This document shows, in pieces, positions 1 through 11,569 of a stretch of 64,000 nucleotides of DNA. Source of the stretch: Carallia brachiata. Lineage: Eukaryota > Streptophyta > Magnoliopsida > Malpighiales > Rhizophoraceae. Within the stretch, counting starts at the first letter, position 1. Every line of letters begins with the position of its first letter. The translations under genes and the position numbers were made by a program. The stretch is from contig JADCRB010000006.1 in assembly GCA_021464245.1 (NCBI GenBank), positions 2,869,621 through 2,933,620 on the forward strand, in the 5' to 3' direction. A model generated the notes under the pieces. That model made no database searches. It saw only the letters and a list, made by a program, of their open reading frames with translations, and was not told the origin of the DNA.

Positions 1-651
1 TGTTATTTGTTATACAATTAAACTTATAATTGTAGCTGTTAATATCTTATTTTGTTATTTATTTTCTTTCAATTACTTTTTCAAGTTTTACTTTTAGTAG
101 CTATTTTTCTTCCGGCCATCAATCATCTCAAATGAGGAAATTGGATATTACGAAATTTAGGGAATTAATATTTTGTTATTGGTTATACCCATTACTGTCA
201 AATTTGACCATTAACAGTTATCTTTCTTCTGTTACTTTCTTTCTTATGATTAAGGAGATTAATGTTTTATTTTCTTATTGACTTTCTTTTCGTTAGTTTT
301 TCTAGTTTGATTGTTACTATCTTATTTTTCGTAATATAGGTTATGAAAATTGGTTTGTCTTTTATTTCTACTTTAATTTTAACACATCCAATTTTTAAAT
401 CATAATAGCTATGAATTTAACCGTGAATTAATATCCAAATTATGTGTATTTTTAAAAATAAATTTCTGTTCACTTTTTTTTTTTTTTAAATTTAAGCTTT
501 CCTATTAAGCTTTTCTTAATTACTTTAATCCTTATGTGTGTGAATCAAAATTGTAGAAAGACACTAATAACCACTATGACCAAACTTTTAACTTCATGTT
601 CTACATTGATTTTTTTTTTTTTTTCATCAGTTACTAAAAAGCTTGAAACAA

Positions 652-904
652 TATTACATATTAGGAAGTCAACGATATTTATAAGAAAACTTAAAAAAGG
701 GAAACTCTCAACTCCTCAAATATAGTATTAGGAAGTTACCAATGACTGGAAGTTATAGCTGACTATATTTTTTAACCATTTTGCAATTGTCTTTCACAAA
801 ATTGGGTCATCAATAACTTAGTATCCTGTTTATCTCTAGACTAACAAACAATAACACATATTAGGAAGTTAATGACATTTATAGAAAAGCTTGGAACAAG
901 GGGA
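652..904. repeat. Diverged local direct repeat
   Basis: A block of about 50 bp beginning acatattaggaagt at 655 recurs near 855 with roughly 75-80% identity by eye. A shorter echo (attaggaagttacc) lies at 726. It looks like an old local duplication; no element structure is visible. Confidence 0.45.
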
Positions 905-1054
905 AGCTAAATGAAATACGAAACATAATATTGTATACTAGAATTTAGTCCGCACTTTGCGTGTGTTAAATATTTGTTTTTATGCACTTTTACTTAAAAA
1001 AATAAAATTTTCAATATTAAAATTGAAAATAAATTTAACTAAGTTTTAACTACT

Positions 1055-1250
1055 TATGGAAATGAATATTAAAACTAAGAATATTGTATACAATTGAAAA
1101 TGTAAAAACCAAAAAGATATAATGGTCGTGCTATAATCTCAAACTTTATTTTAAAGTGCATACAGAAATGAATTTTAAAATAAAAAAAAATTTATATGCA
1201 ATTGAAAATATAAAAAATTAAAAAATATGATAGTCATGTTATAATCACTC
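1055..1250. repeat. Diverged tandem duplication of about 100 bp
   Basis: Two adjacent blocks of about 90 bp share the order gaaatgaat, caattgaaaat, gtaaaaa, a run of A and T, then gt(c/t)(g/a)tgctataatc or its variant. The repeat distance is about 103 bp. There are many substitutions, so it is old. Confidence 0.45.
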
Positions 1251-1865
1251 TCTTATATATCCTTATTTGAATATTTGCTTCTTCCTCTTAATCTTAATCG
1301 TTCTCAAATTTAAACAGAATCAATAATTATTGTTAATCAATCCCAGTAATTAAGGAATTTTTGCCAAAATATATCAAGACACCTAAAATTATGAAAATCA
1401 ATTATAGGCCTTTCCTTTTATTTACCGATTAGATTGATTCACTTTAATTAGCCAACGCTTACCTACCTTTTTGCAATTTCGTAATCACAATTATTGGTTA
1501 TGTGTATGTGTAGTGTATACGTATAATAATTAATATGTTAAAACTTACTTAATTACCAAAATTTATTGCTCTCAAAAAAATTAAAATTTATTACTCAATT
1601 ATATCCATATATCCATTTACCTTTTTTGCGTGATTATTCATAATAATTTATTCATTTCTTATTAATGCCTTGCCACAAGTAAGGGAAACTGAGAGAAAAT
1701 TTTCTCTTAGCTTCACAAATAAAATATTGTATATTAGATATGATAAATTGGTTTTATTTTTTCAAATAAAGTTTTACAATATTGTAACGTTTTCCAAGTC
1801 AGTTTAAATTTGGGTCATTTTTTGTTAGGTCATTTTGAGTTAGTTTGCTTGCAGGCCGCTTTGCA

Positions 1866-2032
1866 AGGAATTTTTTTTCTTTTTTTTTTTTGTCTTTTTC
1901 TTTTTTGGGTTTATAAGGAAATGAAAGCCAATCACTAGAGAGGGGTGTAGATAAGAGAAAAGACTGAGATTCGAACCCCAGATCTCACAATTAAAGATAC
2001 ACCTTCAACCACTTGAACTAAAGTGGATCATA
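1866..2032 (-). mobile_element. tRNA-derived SINE, minus strand
   Basis: Read on the minus strand this has the parts of a tRNA-derived SINE. A box-A-like TAGTTCAAGTGG (complement of 2009-2020) is followed about 30 bp later by a near-perfect box B GGTTCGAATCTC (about 1966-1977), and the element ends in an A-rich tail, seen on the plus strand as T-runs at 1871-1918. The box spacing fits a pol III internal promoter. It does not fold into an intact tRNA that I can see. No clear target-site duplication was found, so the ends are approximate. Confidence 0.6.
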
Positions 2033-2486
2033 AGAATGTGGTTTTTGTCTTTCTTTAAATGCTCTTCCCAAAATTTAAAATTTGTTTTTTGTTAGAGGGT
2101 ATCATCATTATTCAAGAGCCAACACAAGCAATGAGAGAGGAGACATTAGGGATAGCATCTTGGGACCATATGACTTCCATCACTAAATAAAACAAACTTA
2201 ACAATAGTATGACAATACCAATAAGAAAATTTGCTAATATGAGAAATAGAAAAATAAGAGAACTCATTCGAGAGGGATCTAATATCAGCCACCTACAAAC
2301 CCGCAATAAAATCATCATGGAGTGGTGCTTGAATTGTTTTTACTACCATGAGACAGTTGGATTCAAGCTCTAGAGATGACAAAGCTTGTTTTCTTGCTTG
2401 AAACAATGCTTCCTGAAGTGCCATAATTTCAAGGACCTTCAATGCATAAGAACCAATCAAATTCTTAGTTTAAAGGAAGATAGGTA
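2033..2486. other. Intergenic, nothing recognised
   Basis: No recognised gene. A 68-codon minus-strand frame at 2112-2318 is hydrophobic but resembles nothing I know. The segment runs up to the left LTR of the copia remnant. Confidence 0.4.
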
Positions 2487-3083
2487 TGTTGTGCAAATGG
2501 GCAGTGGAAGCACGGAAATAGACACAACAAAATAGACAAGGTATAAAGAAAAGAACAAATGGATGCAAGGAATTACGTGGTTCAGCTTATAGCCTATGTC
2601 TACAGGCCAAGGCATACAAGAATATTTACTAAAAGCAAATAAGAGATATTACAGTATCACTTTAAAAGTTCGCAATACCCAAAACCCCAATATACCCAAA
2701 TTAACACTCGCTCTTTTTGTAGAAATAGATACAAAACCTCACATACACCAAATAACAAAAGAGCTATTATACTCTTATCCCTCTCACACACCAAACATAC
2801 AAAGAGTTCGGGATCATAAACTAAAAGAGCTATATTTACTTTAAATCCTTATGATTATCTTGGTGGTTTTTGAAACTGTACCAAATCGCTATTACATAAT
2901 TATTTGTCTCTGTTTATTTTAAAGGCCAATTAAATGGCTAATTTATCAAACCAAGGCAAACTTAAATGGCCTACCATTTCATTGTAGGAAATAAGGCATT
3001 ATGACTTACTTAAATACCTTATCTTCTCGGTCATAAAAATGCAACCATTTTTTTTGTTATTACAATTGGAGGCATTCGTAACA
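2487..3083 (-). repeat. 3' LTR of the minus-strand copia
   Basis: Direct-repeat partner of 4827-5433, starting TGTTGTGCAAATGGGCAG and ending GGCATTCGTAACA. The shared block around caaaacctcacatacacc is nearly identical between copies, while other parts differ by substitutions and small indels. The frame at 2596-2844 lies wholly in this LTR and is not a gene. Confidence 0.85.
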
Positions 3084-3289
3084 AATCTCTACCTTAACTT
3101 GAATTGAGTGAGGTAACAACAAAAAAAAAATTCCCTCTAACAAGTATTCTCTAAGGACTTCATAAAACCTTTTAATTTATATTAGATCCAACAGAAGGCT
3201 TAAACTTGACCATTAGAATATTACCATAATCCATTAATGAACAAGACAAAATACCACCAGCTCCACCTGCAACAAAGACACCTTTCAAC

Positions 3290-3722
3290 TAAGGTTGTCA
3301 GAACTGGATCGAATATCGAAGAAACATTAGTGCGTCAACGTTCAACCAGTCGAACGGTATTTGAACCGGTATTTAATAATATATATATGTATAAAAGTAA
3401 TTTAAATAAATAATATATATATGTAGTAATTAAATATTAATTTTTTTAGTTTTAAGGATTAAATTGAAAGTTTTGATAAATTTATGACTAAATTGAAAAT
3501 TTTAATAAACTTAGAGCTCAAATTATAATTTAACAAACTTTGAGATCAAATTAAAATTTTTAAATTTTTATATTTTATTTGGACCAGTTGGACCGGTCCG
3601 GTTTTGACCGGTTCTGACCGATCCAAGTTTCAGTTAATTTTTGCCTTGAACCGGACCGGATCACCGGCCGTCACCGGTTCAACCGGTCGGACCGCCGGTC
3701 CGGTCCGGTTTTCACAACCATG
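3290..3722. mobile_element. hAT-type MITE, 433 bp, perfect 8-bp TSD
   Basis: The element is flanked by a perfect 8-bp duplication CTTTCAAC (3282-3289 and 3723-3730), the size made by hAT transposases. The ends are inverted: TAAGGTTGTCAGAACTGG on the left, and CATGGTTGTGAAAACCGG as the complement of the right end. The middle is A/T-rich; the right 130 bp is dense in ACCGG and CCGGT. There is no coding capacity, so it is non-autonomous. It sits inside the copia remnant and is therefore younger. The frame at 3604-3804 runs through its right end and is not a gene. Confidence 0.85.
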
Positions 3723-3759
3723 CTTTCAACACATAAAGACCTTCAACTTATTAGCTTCC

Positions 3760-4480
3760 AAAAAAATTAGAGAATATTTGATAATTTTCAAAACTTTACC
3801 TTGACTGAAAGCACGTACCCAATAGTATCAAGGGTACTCAAAGAGATGATTTTCCCTTTTAGATCCAAAGTGTGTCATACATCATAGAGAGTTCTCATTG
3901 TCCCAACAAACATTTTGATCTAAACGGTACTGTTTCAACAATAAAACAAGATGTATTATTCCCTACAAATACAACCCCACCTTCAACTAATTTATAAATG
4001 GAAAACCACTTCTTATTTTGAGTCATATGGTGGGAATAACTAGAGTCTAAGATCCATCTAGATTTGAATCTTACACTGTCACTGTTGAAACAACAAGAAC
4101 CTTGGCACCAGAATCACCTTCTCGATTCGGAATTGTCACTGTTGGGCCTGCATCTTTGAACTTGTCTCTTGCGAGCAAATCATCTGCTAAACTGTCATAT
4201 CTCTCACTAGATAGTTCTTGATCAATCAGCTCTTTAGAAAAAGTTTGGTTTAACATCTGCGAGGGAAATGGTCTCTTTACCATAAAACAGAGTCTTGAAA
4301 ATTCCTATAAAAATGAGGTAAGAAACATAAAAACTACAAACGTTATCTTCTTGGATCTCGATATCAATAGATTCGAGATCTATAATAATGGAATTGAACT
4401 CATTGAGACGGGACTTGATTGGTATGCCTTCTGCTATATGAAGCATATATAGGTAATGCTTCAATGCAGTACATTAGTGA
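3760..4480 (-). pseudogene. copia gag and protease-start remnant
   Basis: On the minus strand, frames at 4234-4464 and 4071-4283 resemble the copia gag (UBN2-type) region: an AEGIPIKSRLNEFNSII block, a stretch of acidic and polar residues, then YGKETISLADVK. Further on, 4070-3760 has a WILDS stretch followed by an SHHM-like motif, the copia protease active-site neighbourhood. The frame changes between the two ORFs and stops interrupt the later part. Pol is absent because the region passes straight into the MITE and the 3' LTR. Confidence 0.75.
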
Positions 4481-4810
4481 GAGATTTAGTCTTAGACAAA
4501 GACTCTAATTTCTTCTGTAATCCCATAGCTGTCTTTTCGTGCATGACTTCACGCAAAACTTTATTAGGTAAATACAGTAAATTGTAGCGACCGCATTTGT
4601 ATCATCTCATTTTTCTGATTTGCAGTCGTAGTCTTAGGCTTTTTTTTTTTTTTTTTTTTTTTGTACACAACAAAGCATTTCTAAACTAGTTTGAGTCAAG
4701 ATAGCATAAATCTTGACTTGCCAACAACAAAAAAATGATTTTGCAATCAAACTTCTCAATTTTAAATTTTGTGGACATCATATTCAGACCCCTCAAGAAC
4801 AAAACTAAAT

Positions 4811-4826
4811 AGCTCTGATGCCAATT
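4811..4826 (-). promoter_or_regulatory. tRNA-iMet primer binding site
   Basis: The complement reads AATTGGCATCAGAGCT, directly abutting the LTR at 4827. It is close to the TGGTATCAGAGC used by plant copia elements. It fixes the polarity of the element. Confidence 0.8.
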
Positions 4827-5433
4827 TGTTGAGCAAATGGGCAGCGGGAACACGAAATTAGATGCAACAGAATAAATAAGGTACTAAGAAACAAATAAAT
4901 AGATGCACAAAATTATGTGCTTGGCTTATAGTTTACGTTCACGGGCAAAGAGAGACTGAGAATATTTACTAACAAAACAAATAAGAGATGTTATGGTGTC
5001 CCTTTAAAAGCTTATAATACCCAAAAGTCTAATACACCCGAATTGACACTCACTCTTTTTGTATAAATAAATACAAAACCTCACATACACCAAATAACAA
5101 AAGAGCTATTATACTTGTCTCTCTCACACACCAAACATGTAGAGAGTGGGATCCTAAACTAAAAGAGCTACATTTTCTTTAATCCCTCTGATACTCTCGA
5201 TGATTTTTTAAACTACACCAAATGACTATATAAATGTCTATTATACAACTATTCATCCTTGTGCATTTTGAAGGACAATTAAATGGCCAATTATCAAATC
5301 AAAGCCAACTTAAATGACCTACCATTTTATTGTAAGAGATAAGGTATTAATGGCCAACTTAAATACCGTGTCTCCTCGGTTATACAAATACGGTAATTTG
5401 TTTTTATTTTTACAATTAGAGGCATCCGTAACA
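4827..5433 (-). repeat. 5' LTR of the minus-strand copia
   Basis: Partner of 2487-3083, with matching ends (TGTTGAGCAAATGGGCAG to GGCATCCGTAACA). For minus-strand transcription this is the promoter-side LTR, next to the primer site at 4811-4826. Confidence 0.85.
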
Positions 5434-5581
5434 AGTTATGACCCCTAAAAACAAGTCCCAAACTACTTACTTTAACACCCCAAGAAGCATCATCGTCTGC
5501 CTTCACAATACCATCATTTGGAGGGGTTCAACCTAGGAGGACTCAAATTGGTGAGAGGGCTCCTTAATTTTCAGCTCTTTT

Positions 5582-6165
5582 TTAAAGTCCCAATAGAGAC
5601 ATAACGCCAAGTGCACCAGTGCCCTTATATCCACAACTTTTGCTTCCTTGACTAGCATATTTCAAGTTTTCCATATTACTTAGGGCCAACTTAACTATAT
5701 TAGTGTCACAATCACCCAATAATCCATCAATCGCTACAAAATCATCTTGTACAATGTCACGCATCTGAGCTCCCAAAGGACTTGCAAACCACACTTTCGA
5801 CGCTTTATAAGATGTGAGGAGGGTGTAGGAGATGATTATTAGTGCTTCTCCACAAATTGTGCAAGTAGGATCCAACTGAATTCCCTTCTAAAGAAGATAG
5901 GTACCTATAACAACAAAACCTTTACATGTACACCAAAGAAAATGTTTGACTTTCCCTAGGATTTTAAGACCCATAAATAATTCCAACACTTTAGGCCACC
6001 ATAAGGGTATGGAGAAGAAGCAAAATTATCATAGACCAAAGATTAAATCAGCTTGTAAGCACTTTGAATAGTGTAACAACCACTACGATTATAATGGCAA
6101 ACAAGTTTATTACCTGGTGAGCAAAAACTCAAAGGAAGCGATAGAATCTGGCTGCTCTTACACAT
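5582..6165 (-). pseudogene. LINE remnant: RT-associated zinc-binding domain (zf-RVT)
   Basis: Minus-strand translation resembles the C-terminal zinc-binding region of plant LINE reverse transcriptases. In order: a YTIQSAYKL block (about 6060-6085), KVKHFLWCTCKG (about 5920-5955), an in-frame stop near 5890, then LDPTCTICGE (about 5845-5875) and a KASKVWFASPLG block (about 5775-5810). The CxxC pair and the FLW motif identify the family. The RT core is absent. The frame between 5582 and 5875 is open only because little is left. No poly-A tail or TSD was identified. Confidence 0.75.
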
Positions 6166-6546
6166 AATTAAACATTAATTTAAAAGATTTAAAAGTTGGT
6201 GATTGTTGAGATTGCTAGAGCCAATTTATATAATTAATTAATATTTAATATTAAATATCACGCATAAAAAATATTTTCTCCCCCAATTCCACTAGTTAAA
6301 AAGAAATCTTTAATACTCATGTGATTGTAATAATTTGCCTTAATCTTTTTGGGTATATATAATTAATTTTCAAATTATTATATTTTTAAACATACCGAAT
6401 TACATCGCCAAGTCAAAGGTCAACTATCTTGCCAGCACGGTCACTGATTACTACCGTGGTGGTTGTTGGTAGCCATAGATGGTTGTCACGTTACCAGCAA
6501 TAATAGCCCATGATAATTCTTATAGTATTCAGTAATCTAGTCAATA

Positions 6547-6777
6547 CCACCAATTCTAGTGGTCCAACGATTAGCTAACTTAACTTAAGGAGCTCGTTCA
6601 TTGCCACGTTGAAGGCGTGGGTTTGAGCTGCTTTAGAGGTTATTGGTGAGGCTAAACGTATGGTTGGCCTGGTATTAGGCTACGAGTTTGTTCCGATGAC
6701 TTAGCCCTGCACATGGTTGCAATCCTCCCTGGTGGGATTTCAAAGTACGACCTTTGCTTTCTCATTTCTATTAACCA
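6547..6777 (+). mobile_element. SINE of 231 bp with perfect 16-bp TSD
   Basis: The segment is bounded by a perfect 16-bp direct repeat agtaatctagtcaata (6531-6546 and 6778-6793), the length made by target-primed retrotransposition. The 5' part has an A-box-like TTCTAGTGGTCC (about 6556-6567) and a B-box-like GGTTTGAGCTGC (about 6620-6631), so it derives from a tRNA head. The 3' end is pyrimidine-rich (ctttgctttctcatttc) rather than poly-A. There is no coding capacity. The intact duplication argues that insertion is fairly recent. Confidence 0.75.
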
Positions 6778-6793
6778 AGTAATCTAGTCAATA

Positions 6794-8560
6794 GTATAAA
6801 ATAAATTTAATAAATGTAATGATGTTTGAAATTCTAAATTGTTTACTTTTGTTTAACAATGTGTGAGTTTTTGGGGATAAAGATTTGCATAAGAAAGAAT
6901 TGAATTCAAATAACTTTGATTCCACTATTTGAATACTCTGTAAGGTGAGAAAGAATTCTAATTATAAAAGAAAAATGGAAATGGGGCCCATAATTCCTTT
7001 TTTCACCATTGTACGGCAAAATACAAAAAACCAATTTAAAAAATGAACTTACTAAATAGCCCTTAAACTTTTCTACCCCATCACAAGTTTGCAGACATTG
7101 TCGTAAAAAAAATTGAGGCAAAACTGTCTTTTGATATATATAACTTTTCTTTTCCTTCATTTTTTCACTATATCCAAACAACAAATTTATTTTCTCACGT
7201 ACTTCTAACTTATCCAAATAACTTTTTTACTTACCAAATTCTTTCCCATTATTTTCTTTTCCATTAATTTTTTTTCTTACCTTTTTTTTTCAAATCCAAA
7301 GACACCATAAGAATCATAAATTTCTGTAACATATATAAATTCAGTTGCTTGAAATTAAATTTTGAAATTGTAATTGTAAATTTGTTCTTAACTGCACATT
7401 GAAAATTGAAATTGGAAGATGGTATTCTAATTTTGTTATTTTGGTCTAAATAACTATTATTAAAAACTAAGTATAAGAAATTCAAATTTTGATTTCTCGT
7501 TTGATAACTTGACTAGTGAAGGGACTGTTTTTTGTTAATTGACTTCAATTCAATATTGAAGACCCATTATACTAAATTTGTGGAGTGAATTTCTTAGTGT
7601 TCACAAAAAATACTAACTTCTCCCAAAACTGTATTGAGTCAAACATAAGTTTAACTTCATTTTATAATTCGAGATGCTTGAACTATCATTAAGCCTTAAC
7701 TCTCATAGTGATTATACCTATAAGACACATGCAAGGAGGTAATACAAAAGAGAACTCATATATTATTGAAGTGAACTTGCAAGTGAATTAAAGTATGTTG
7801 GTTCTCGTTCAACTTCTTATAAAAGAGATTACCATTCAAATACGGTTTAGTTTGAATGGATCTTTTTTATTCACTTTAATGTTAAAAAATTTGAAATCTT
7901 ATATCATACTCTTTAACCATTTGTCCATCTATTTATTACGCGTGTACATGTTAAGAATCCTAAACTATCATCAGCCCGAGTCCTTGCATTTTATGTTGTA
8001 AAATTGTGTGTTCACTATTTGCCGGTAGCATACAATATTGGTGCCTTGCCAAGTTGAGCAATTGGTGCCCTGTACGTTGTCACTTGGACAGAAATGGATT
8101 TGTTGATTTATAGCCATTAATCAGTGCAAAGTGGCGTGGGTACAATCTCATACTCATAATTAATAGTATAATATAGATAAGTGATGTAAGATGCACCCGT
8201 GAAATTTGGATATAAAGTCAATAAATATACTGACAGTAATACCACACAAATATATTTTTAATAGATATTTAGTAAAATATAAAATTTCTTCTAACTATAC
8301 ATAAATAATTATATAAATAATATTGGAGGTATAAATGTCATTTGTGATAGTAAAATTTTCTTTTCTTCTTTTTTCTCATTATTTTCAAATAATTTATTTT
8401 TTTCTTATCACTTCTTTTTTTTATTTTTTTATTTATCTAAATAACTTAAGGAAAAATTCTTTTTACTCACACCACTTCTTTTTTATTATTTTCTTTCTAT
8501 CCACTTTTTTCTCCCCCAACCGTTTTCAATTCCAAACAAGCTGTAAATAAATTTCTAATT
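6794..8560. other. AT-rich intergenic region upstream of the Hikeshi gene
   Basis: No gene recognised. Minus-strand frames at 6906-7217 and 7264-7485 and plus-strand frames at 7795-8001 and 8335-8550 are low-complexity F/L/I/K/N-rich translations of T- or A-rich DNA. Confidence 0.5.
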
Positions 8561-8918
8561 ATTAAGAAATGGACGTCACTGAAAAAAAGGTTACAACTAG
8601 AACCAATATAAGAAATCACCAGCCAAACTAATACCGTGACTTTTCCGTAATTTTTTCGGAATCCTCTACTGGGGCGATTCAGAATTCTTCTAGATGCTAC
8701 TGGAATACAGTCGTCGCAGCTCAGGAACCATCTCCTTTCTTTACTGCTGTGCAAGCACAACCATAACAGCAAGGGAGCAAGAAGCGCTTGTCCTCCCCAA
8801 GCCAGAAGCAAGAGTCCCTCCTCAAAACTAAAGCAGGCACAAACGAAAACAACACAATTCCAATCGACAATAACAAACACAACAGCGCAGCAACAGCAAC
8901 AGCAACAACAACAACGAG
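8561..8918 (+). promoter_or_regulatory. Proximal promoter and leader of the Hikeshi gene
   Basis: Base composition rises sharply from about 8640 toward the gene. The last 40 bases before the ATG are a CAR-repeat leader (cagcaacagcaacagc and caacaacaacaa) ending in cgagATG. No convincing TATA box is visible. Minus-strand frames here (8497-8880, 8721-8993, 8828-9091) are shadows of the leader and exon 1. Confidence 0.4.
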
Positions 8919-9634
8919 ATGTTCGGCGTTGTCTTCCCCAACCGCAGCTTTCCGATGGACATTTCCGCTTTCTCCCAAATCGACACCTTCCACTGGATCC
9001 TCGACATGAACACTTTCGTAGGTACGTTTTCTCTTCTTAACTCTCTCTCTCCCCCCCTTTCCTGCGCACCCTGCTTTCTACAAAAATACAAATGGTTAGT
9101 TTTAATCTTTATAGTGGTGAGTGACTGCTGACTGATGACTGGTGTTCTCTAACGTGCGCAGGTGAGGCGTACGATCAAATCCGGGAAATCTGCATATTCC
9201 TCTTAAACAGCTTTACTCTCCCACCCGACAAAGCCCTAGCCGTCTACGTTCAATCCCCCGGCTCCGCTTTCCAATACTGCGGCGCAGTCACTGTCTCCCG
9301 CCCTTCCGCCGTGCTCTCCCTCAATTGGCCGGAGCCCGGCGCTGCCGACGGCCAGCTTCAGCTCACGGCTCCCGGCGCCGCCCCGCTCTCTGCTAAAATC
9401 GGCGTGTCGGTGGAGGACCTGGCGTCACTGCCGTCCTTGGATGTCACTGCGGAGAGGAGGATCGAGCGGCTGGCGATGAAAGTTGGGGAGAATCTGTTCA
9501 ATTACATGCAGTCGTTTTGCGGTGTCGATGGTAGCAAATTGATTGTGCCCATGGATATTTTGGACCGCTGGTTTAAGAAATTTCAAGAGAGGGCTAAGCG
9601 CGACCCCGAGTACTTGAAGGGCTTCGCTTTGTAA
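8919..9634 (+). CDS. HIKESHI: Hikeshi/OPI10 family protein (HSP70 nuclear import carrier)
   Basis: Two exons: 8919-9021 and 9162-9634. The intron 9022-9161 has donor GTACGT and acceptor GCGCAG and splits a Gly codon, giving 191 residues, close to the family's usual 190-200. The N-terminus MFGVVFPNRSFPMDI, the FHWILDMNTFVG block, PPDKALAVYVQSPGS, the DLASLPSLDV region and the ending WFKKFQERAKRDPEYLKGFAL are all hallmarks of this family. Members carry ATP-bound HSP70 through nuclear pores during heat stress, using FG-repeat binding; that role is family knowledge, not read here. The frame is intact, with no sign of decay. GC content is high in exon 2 compared with its AT-rich flanks. Confidence 0.95.
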
Positions 9635-11569
9635 AATTGCTCTATGGTTTTTATTTTTTAAGGTGCCTGCTTTTTCGATCTTCTTGGTTAGTTTTTCTGG
9701 CAAAATTTTGGCCATGTGTGCTGTAGTTTGAAGCATGCTGAAAGTGGGGTTTTTAAGCGAGAAAAATGGGATTTGAACATTTGTGCTTCTTTAATCCCTT
9801 TTAAAACATGCTCAGCTGTTGTAGACAGTAGTAGATTGTAAGGAAGATTCAATCCTCCCTTTCACTTGCTGGACTTTGAGTGTGTCCAATGTAGAGAAAT
9901 GTTTCCAAGCCACATCAATGTGAATGTGGTCGGTTTGAGCTTGCAGAAGGAAGGAATCTTATACTAAGCATAAGGTGTTTGCATGCAAACAACTCTGTTA
10001 CGGATGTCTGTGTGACAACTATCCAAGTTTGTTATGAGGTTGGTTTCTAAATGCACGAGTTCTCATGGACCTCTAAAGGTAAGCAACCCCCTCAAAGAGG
10101 TTTTGATGATTTCTCTAGGTCTTGATTCAATATGATTTCACAAGATCTAGCTTTGTTCAAGGAAAAGATTATGTGACACGAACTTACTAGCCGTTGTGGT
10201 TGCTTGTATGATTTGTATGATAGATTTGAGAATTACAAGAGAGTTACTTGGGTTGAAATCATCTGTGTCTGCTACATCATTTGTTCCCTCTAAGGATTGC
10301 AACGGGGAGAGTGGGGGACAGGGACGGCAAACCCGATCCCCGCCCCTATTTGATTTTGATCCTCTTCGGAATTGGGGATCCCGTCCCCGCAAAATTCTGA
10401 AACATTTCCAAATTACTAAACAATGATCATCATAGCTAGCATCTCCCAGCATTGAGAGCAAGCATGTTGCCCTGCTGGTATGGTGCACCAGCAGCTTCAG
10501 CTTAAGTGGGTGTTGAACTACATTTTTTAGCAAGATGGCATTTCAAATGAAAGGTAGCATCTCTGGGTGCAACAAAAGTTTGTGCAGCTTATTATTTCTG
10601 CATTGTTATCTGTGTGGAAATAATCTGCGTAAGTGATTTTTTTTGCCAGGATTTGGAGTTGGTCTATTTAGAAAGATAGAAAATGCAGATGTTATTGCAG
10701 ATTCTTTAAGTCATAGGTTCTTGGGCCAGTTGCAGTGCCTCTTGTACTGCAATCATGAATTGGCAATTCTGGTGAAAATCCTGCCCTCAAGAGGGTTAAT
10801 GAATAACAATTTTCTTGTCCTGCCATACGTAGAAATTATTTGTAGAAAACAACACAAAGAAAACGAAAATCAATACTCCAGAGGCTTATTTTACAGAGTA
10901 CTGGTATACACCCTACCATGTGTGCACCACTACAGTTTCTCCACTGCGCCGTAGGTTTTGAGGAGATCAATTAAATAATTTCAAGTATTTAGAAGTTCTT
11001 AAGCGTGTGTTTTTTCTGCCTGGCTTTTTCTAAAGTTGGTCCAGGAGAGCAAGCACCAGGCCTTATCATGAAGGAAGTTCAAGTTCCCACCTTTTCATTA
11101 CACATTACTTTTCTCCTATTAGGTCCTCCTTTGAGCTTTGACCCCCTTGTGCAATCGGATTGTTGAATTGTCTTGCAGTAGCCGCTGAAAACTGGTGATC
11201 AGCCTTAAACTGCCGTTTAAATGTGTGCTTGTGACCATATAAGTGAAAACTAATGCGTATGCCAAGGTGTTAATGAGGTCTTTGTTCACATTTATAAAAG
11301 CAATATAATGGTGCAAAATTTCATTTATAGTTTGTGCGGGTAAGTTTATCATTTCTAGGGATAAGGGAACGGGATAAGGAGCCTATCCCATCATCTTTCA
11401 TCATGAGCTAAAGGATTATGGTTTTGTTTCCCAGCTCTGGCCATTTGGTTGGTGTGTTCGCGAAGAAGAAAACATTTCCGGAAATAACTTGCCTCTTTCG
11501 CCGTTGGTTTTTTGTTCCAGGTTTCTGTTCTTTACTGTCGTTTCAATGTACTTCCCGACCCCACCAAGT
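9635..11569. other. 3' flank and intergenic spacer
   Basis: The first few hundred bases are probably the 3' UTR of the Hikeshi gene. A GC-rich patch at about 10300-10400 (ggggagagtgggggacaggg, then cccgatccccgcccc) stands out, and a related motif (aagggaacgggataaggagcc) recurs at about 11362. Both recall ends of non-autonomous elements, but no duplication or inverted ends were found. Frames at 10147-10533, 10196-10426, 10643-10954 and 11119-11352 resemble no known protein. Confidence 0.4.

Larger units (their letters stand above)
1..1865. other. AT-rich intergenic DNA
   Basis: No coding potential is recognised. The stretch is A/T-rich with poly-T runs near 475-488 and 610-624, plus two sets of diverged local direct repeats listed separately. 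The only longer frame (534-725) is low complexity and resembles nothing known to me. Confidence 0.6.
2487..5433 (-). mobile_element. Deleted Ty1-copia LTR retrotransposon, minus polarity
   Basis: Two direct repeats of about 600 bp (2487-3083 and 4827-5433), each starting TGTTG and ending in CA, bound about 1.7 kb. Just inside the right repeat the minus strand carries TTGGCATCAGAGCT, the initiator-Met tRNA primer site typical of copia elements, so transcription ran right to left. Only gag and the protease start survive; integrase, RT and RNase H are missing, so the element is deleted as well as mutated. Flanks aggta (2482-2486) and agtta (5434-5438) may be a 5-bp target duplication with one change. 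A hAT-type MITE is nested inside at 3290-3722. Confidence 0.85.

Noticed and set aside
1961..2022. tRNA gene on the minus strand
   Set aside because: A and B box-like words are present, but no acceptor stem or cloverleaf could be formed and an A-rich tail follows. It is better called a SINE.
2596..2844. 82-codon plus-strand frame
   Set aside because: Lies inside the left LTR of the minus-strand copia, and the matching region of the other LTR is not open.
8497..9091. Minus-strand frames of up to 127 codons at the Hikeshi leader and exon 1
   Set aside because: They are antisense to a clear Hikeshi exon and to its CAR-repeat leader, with no family resemblance.
10643..10954. 103-codon frame downstream of the Hikeshi gene
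   Set aside because: No resemblance to a known protein, no leader or splice support and unremarkable composition. Kept only as spacer.
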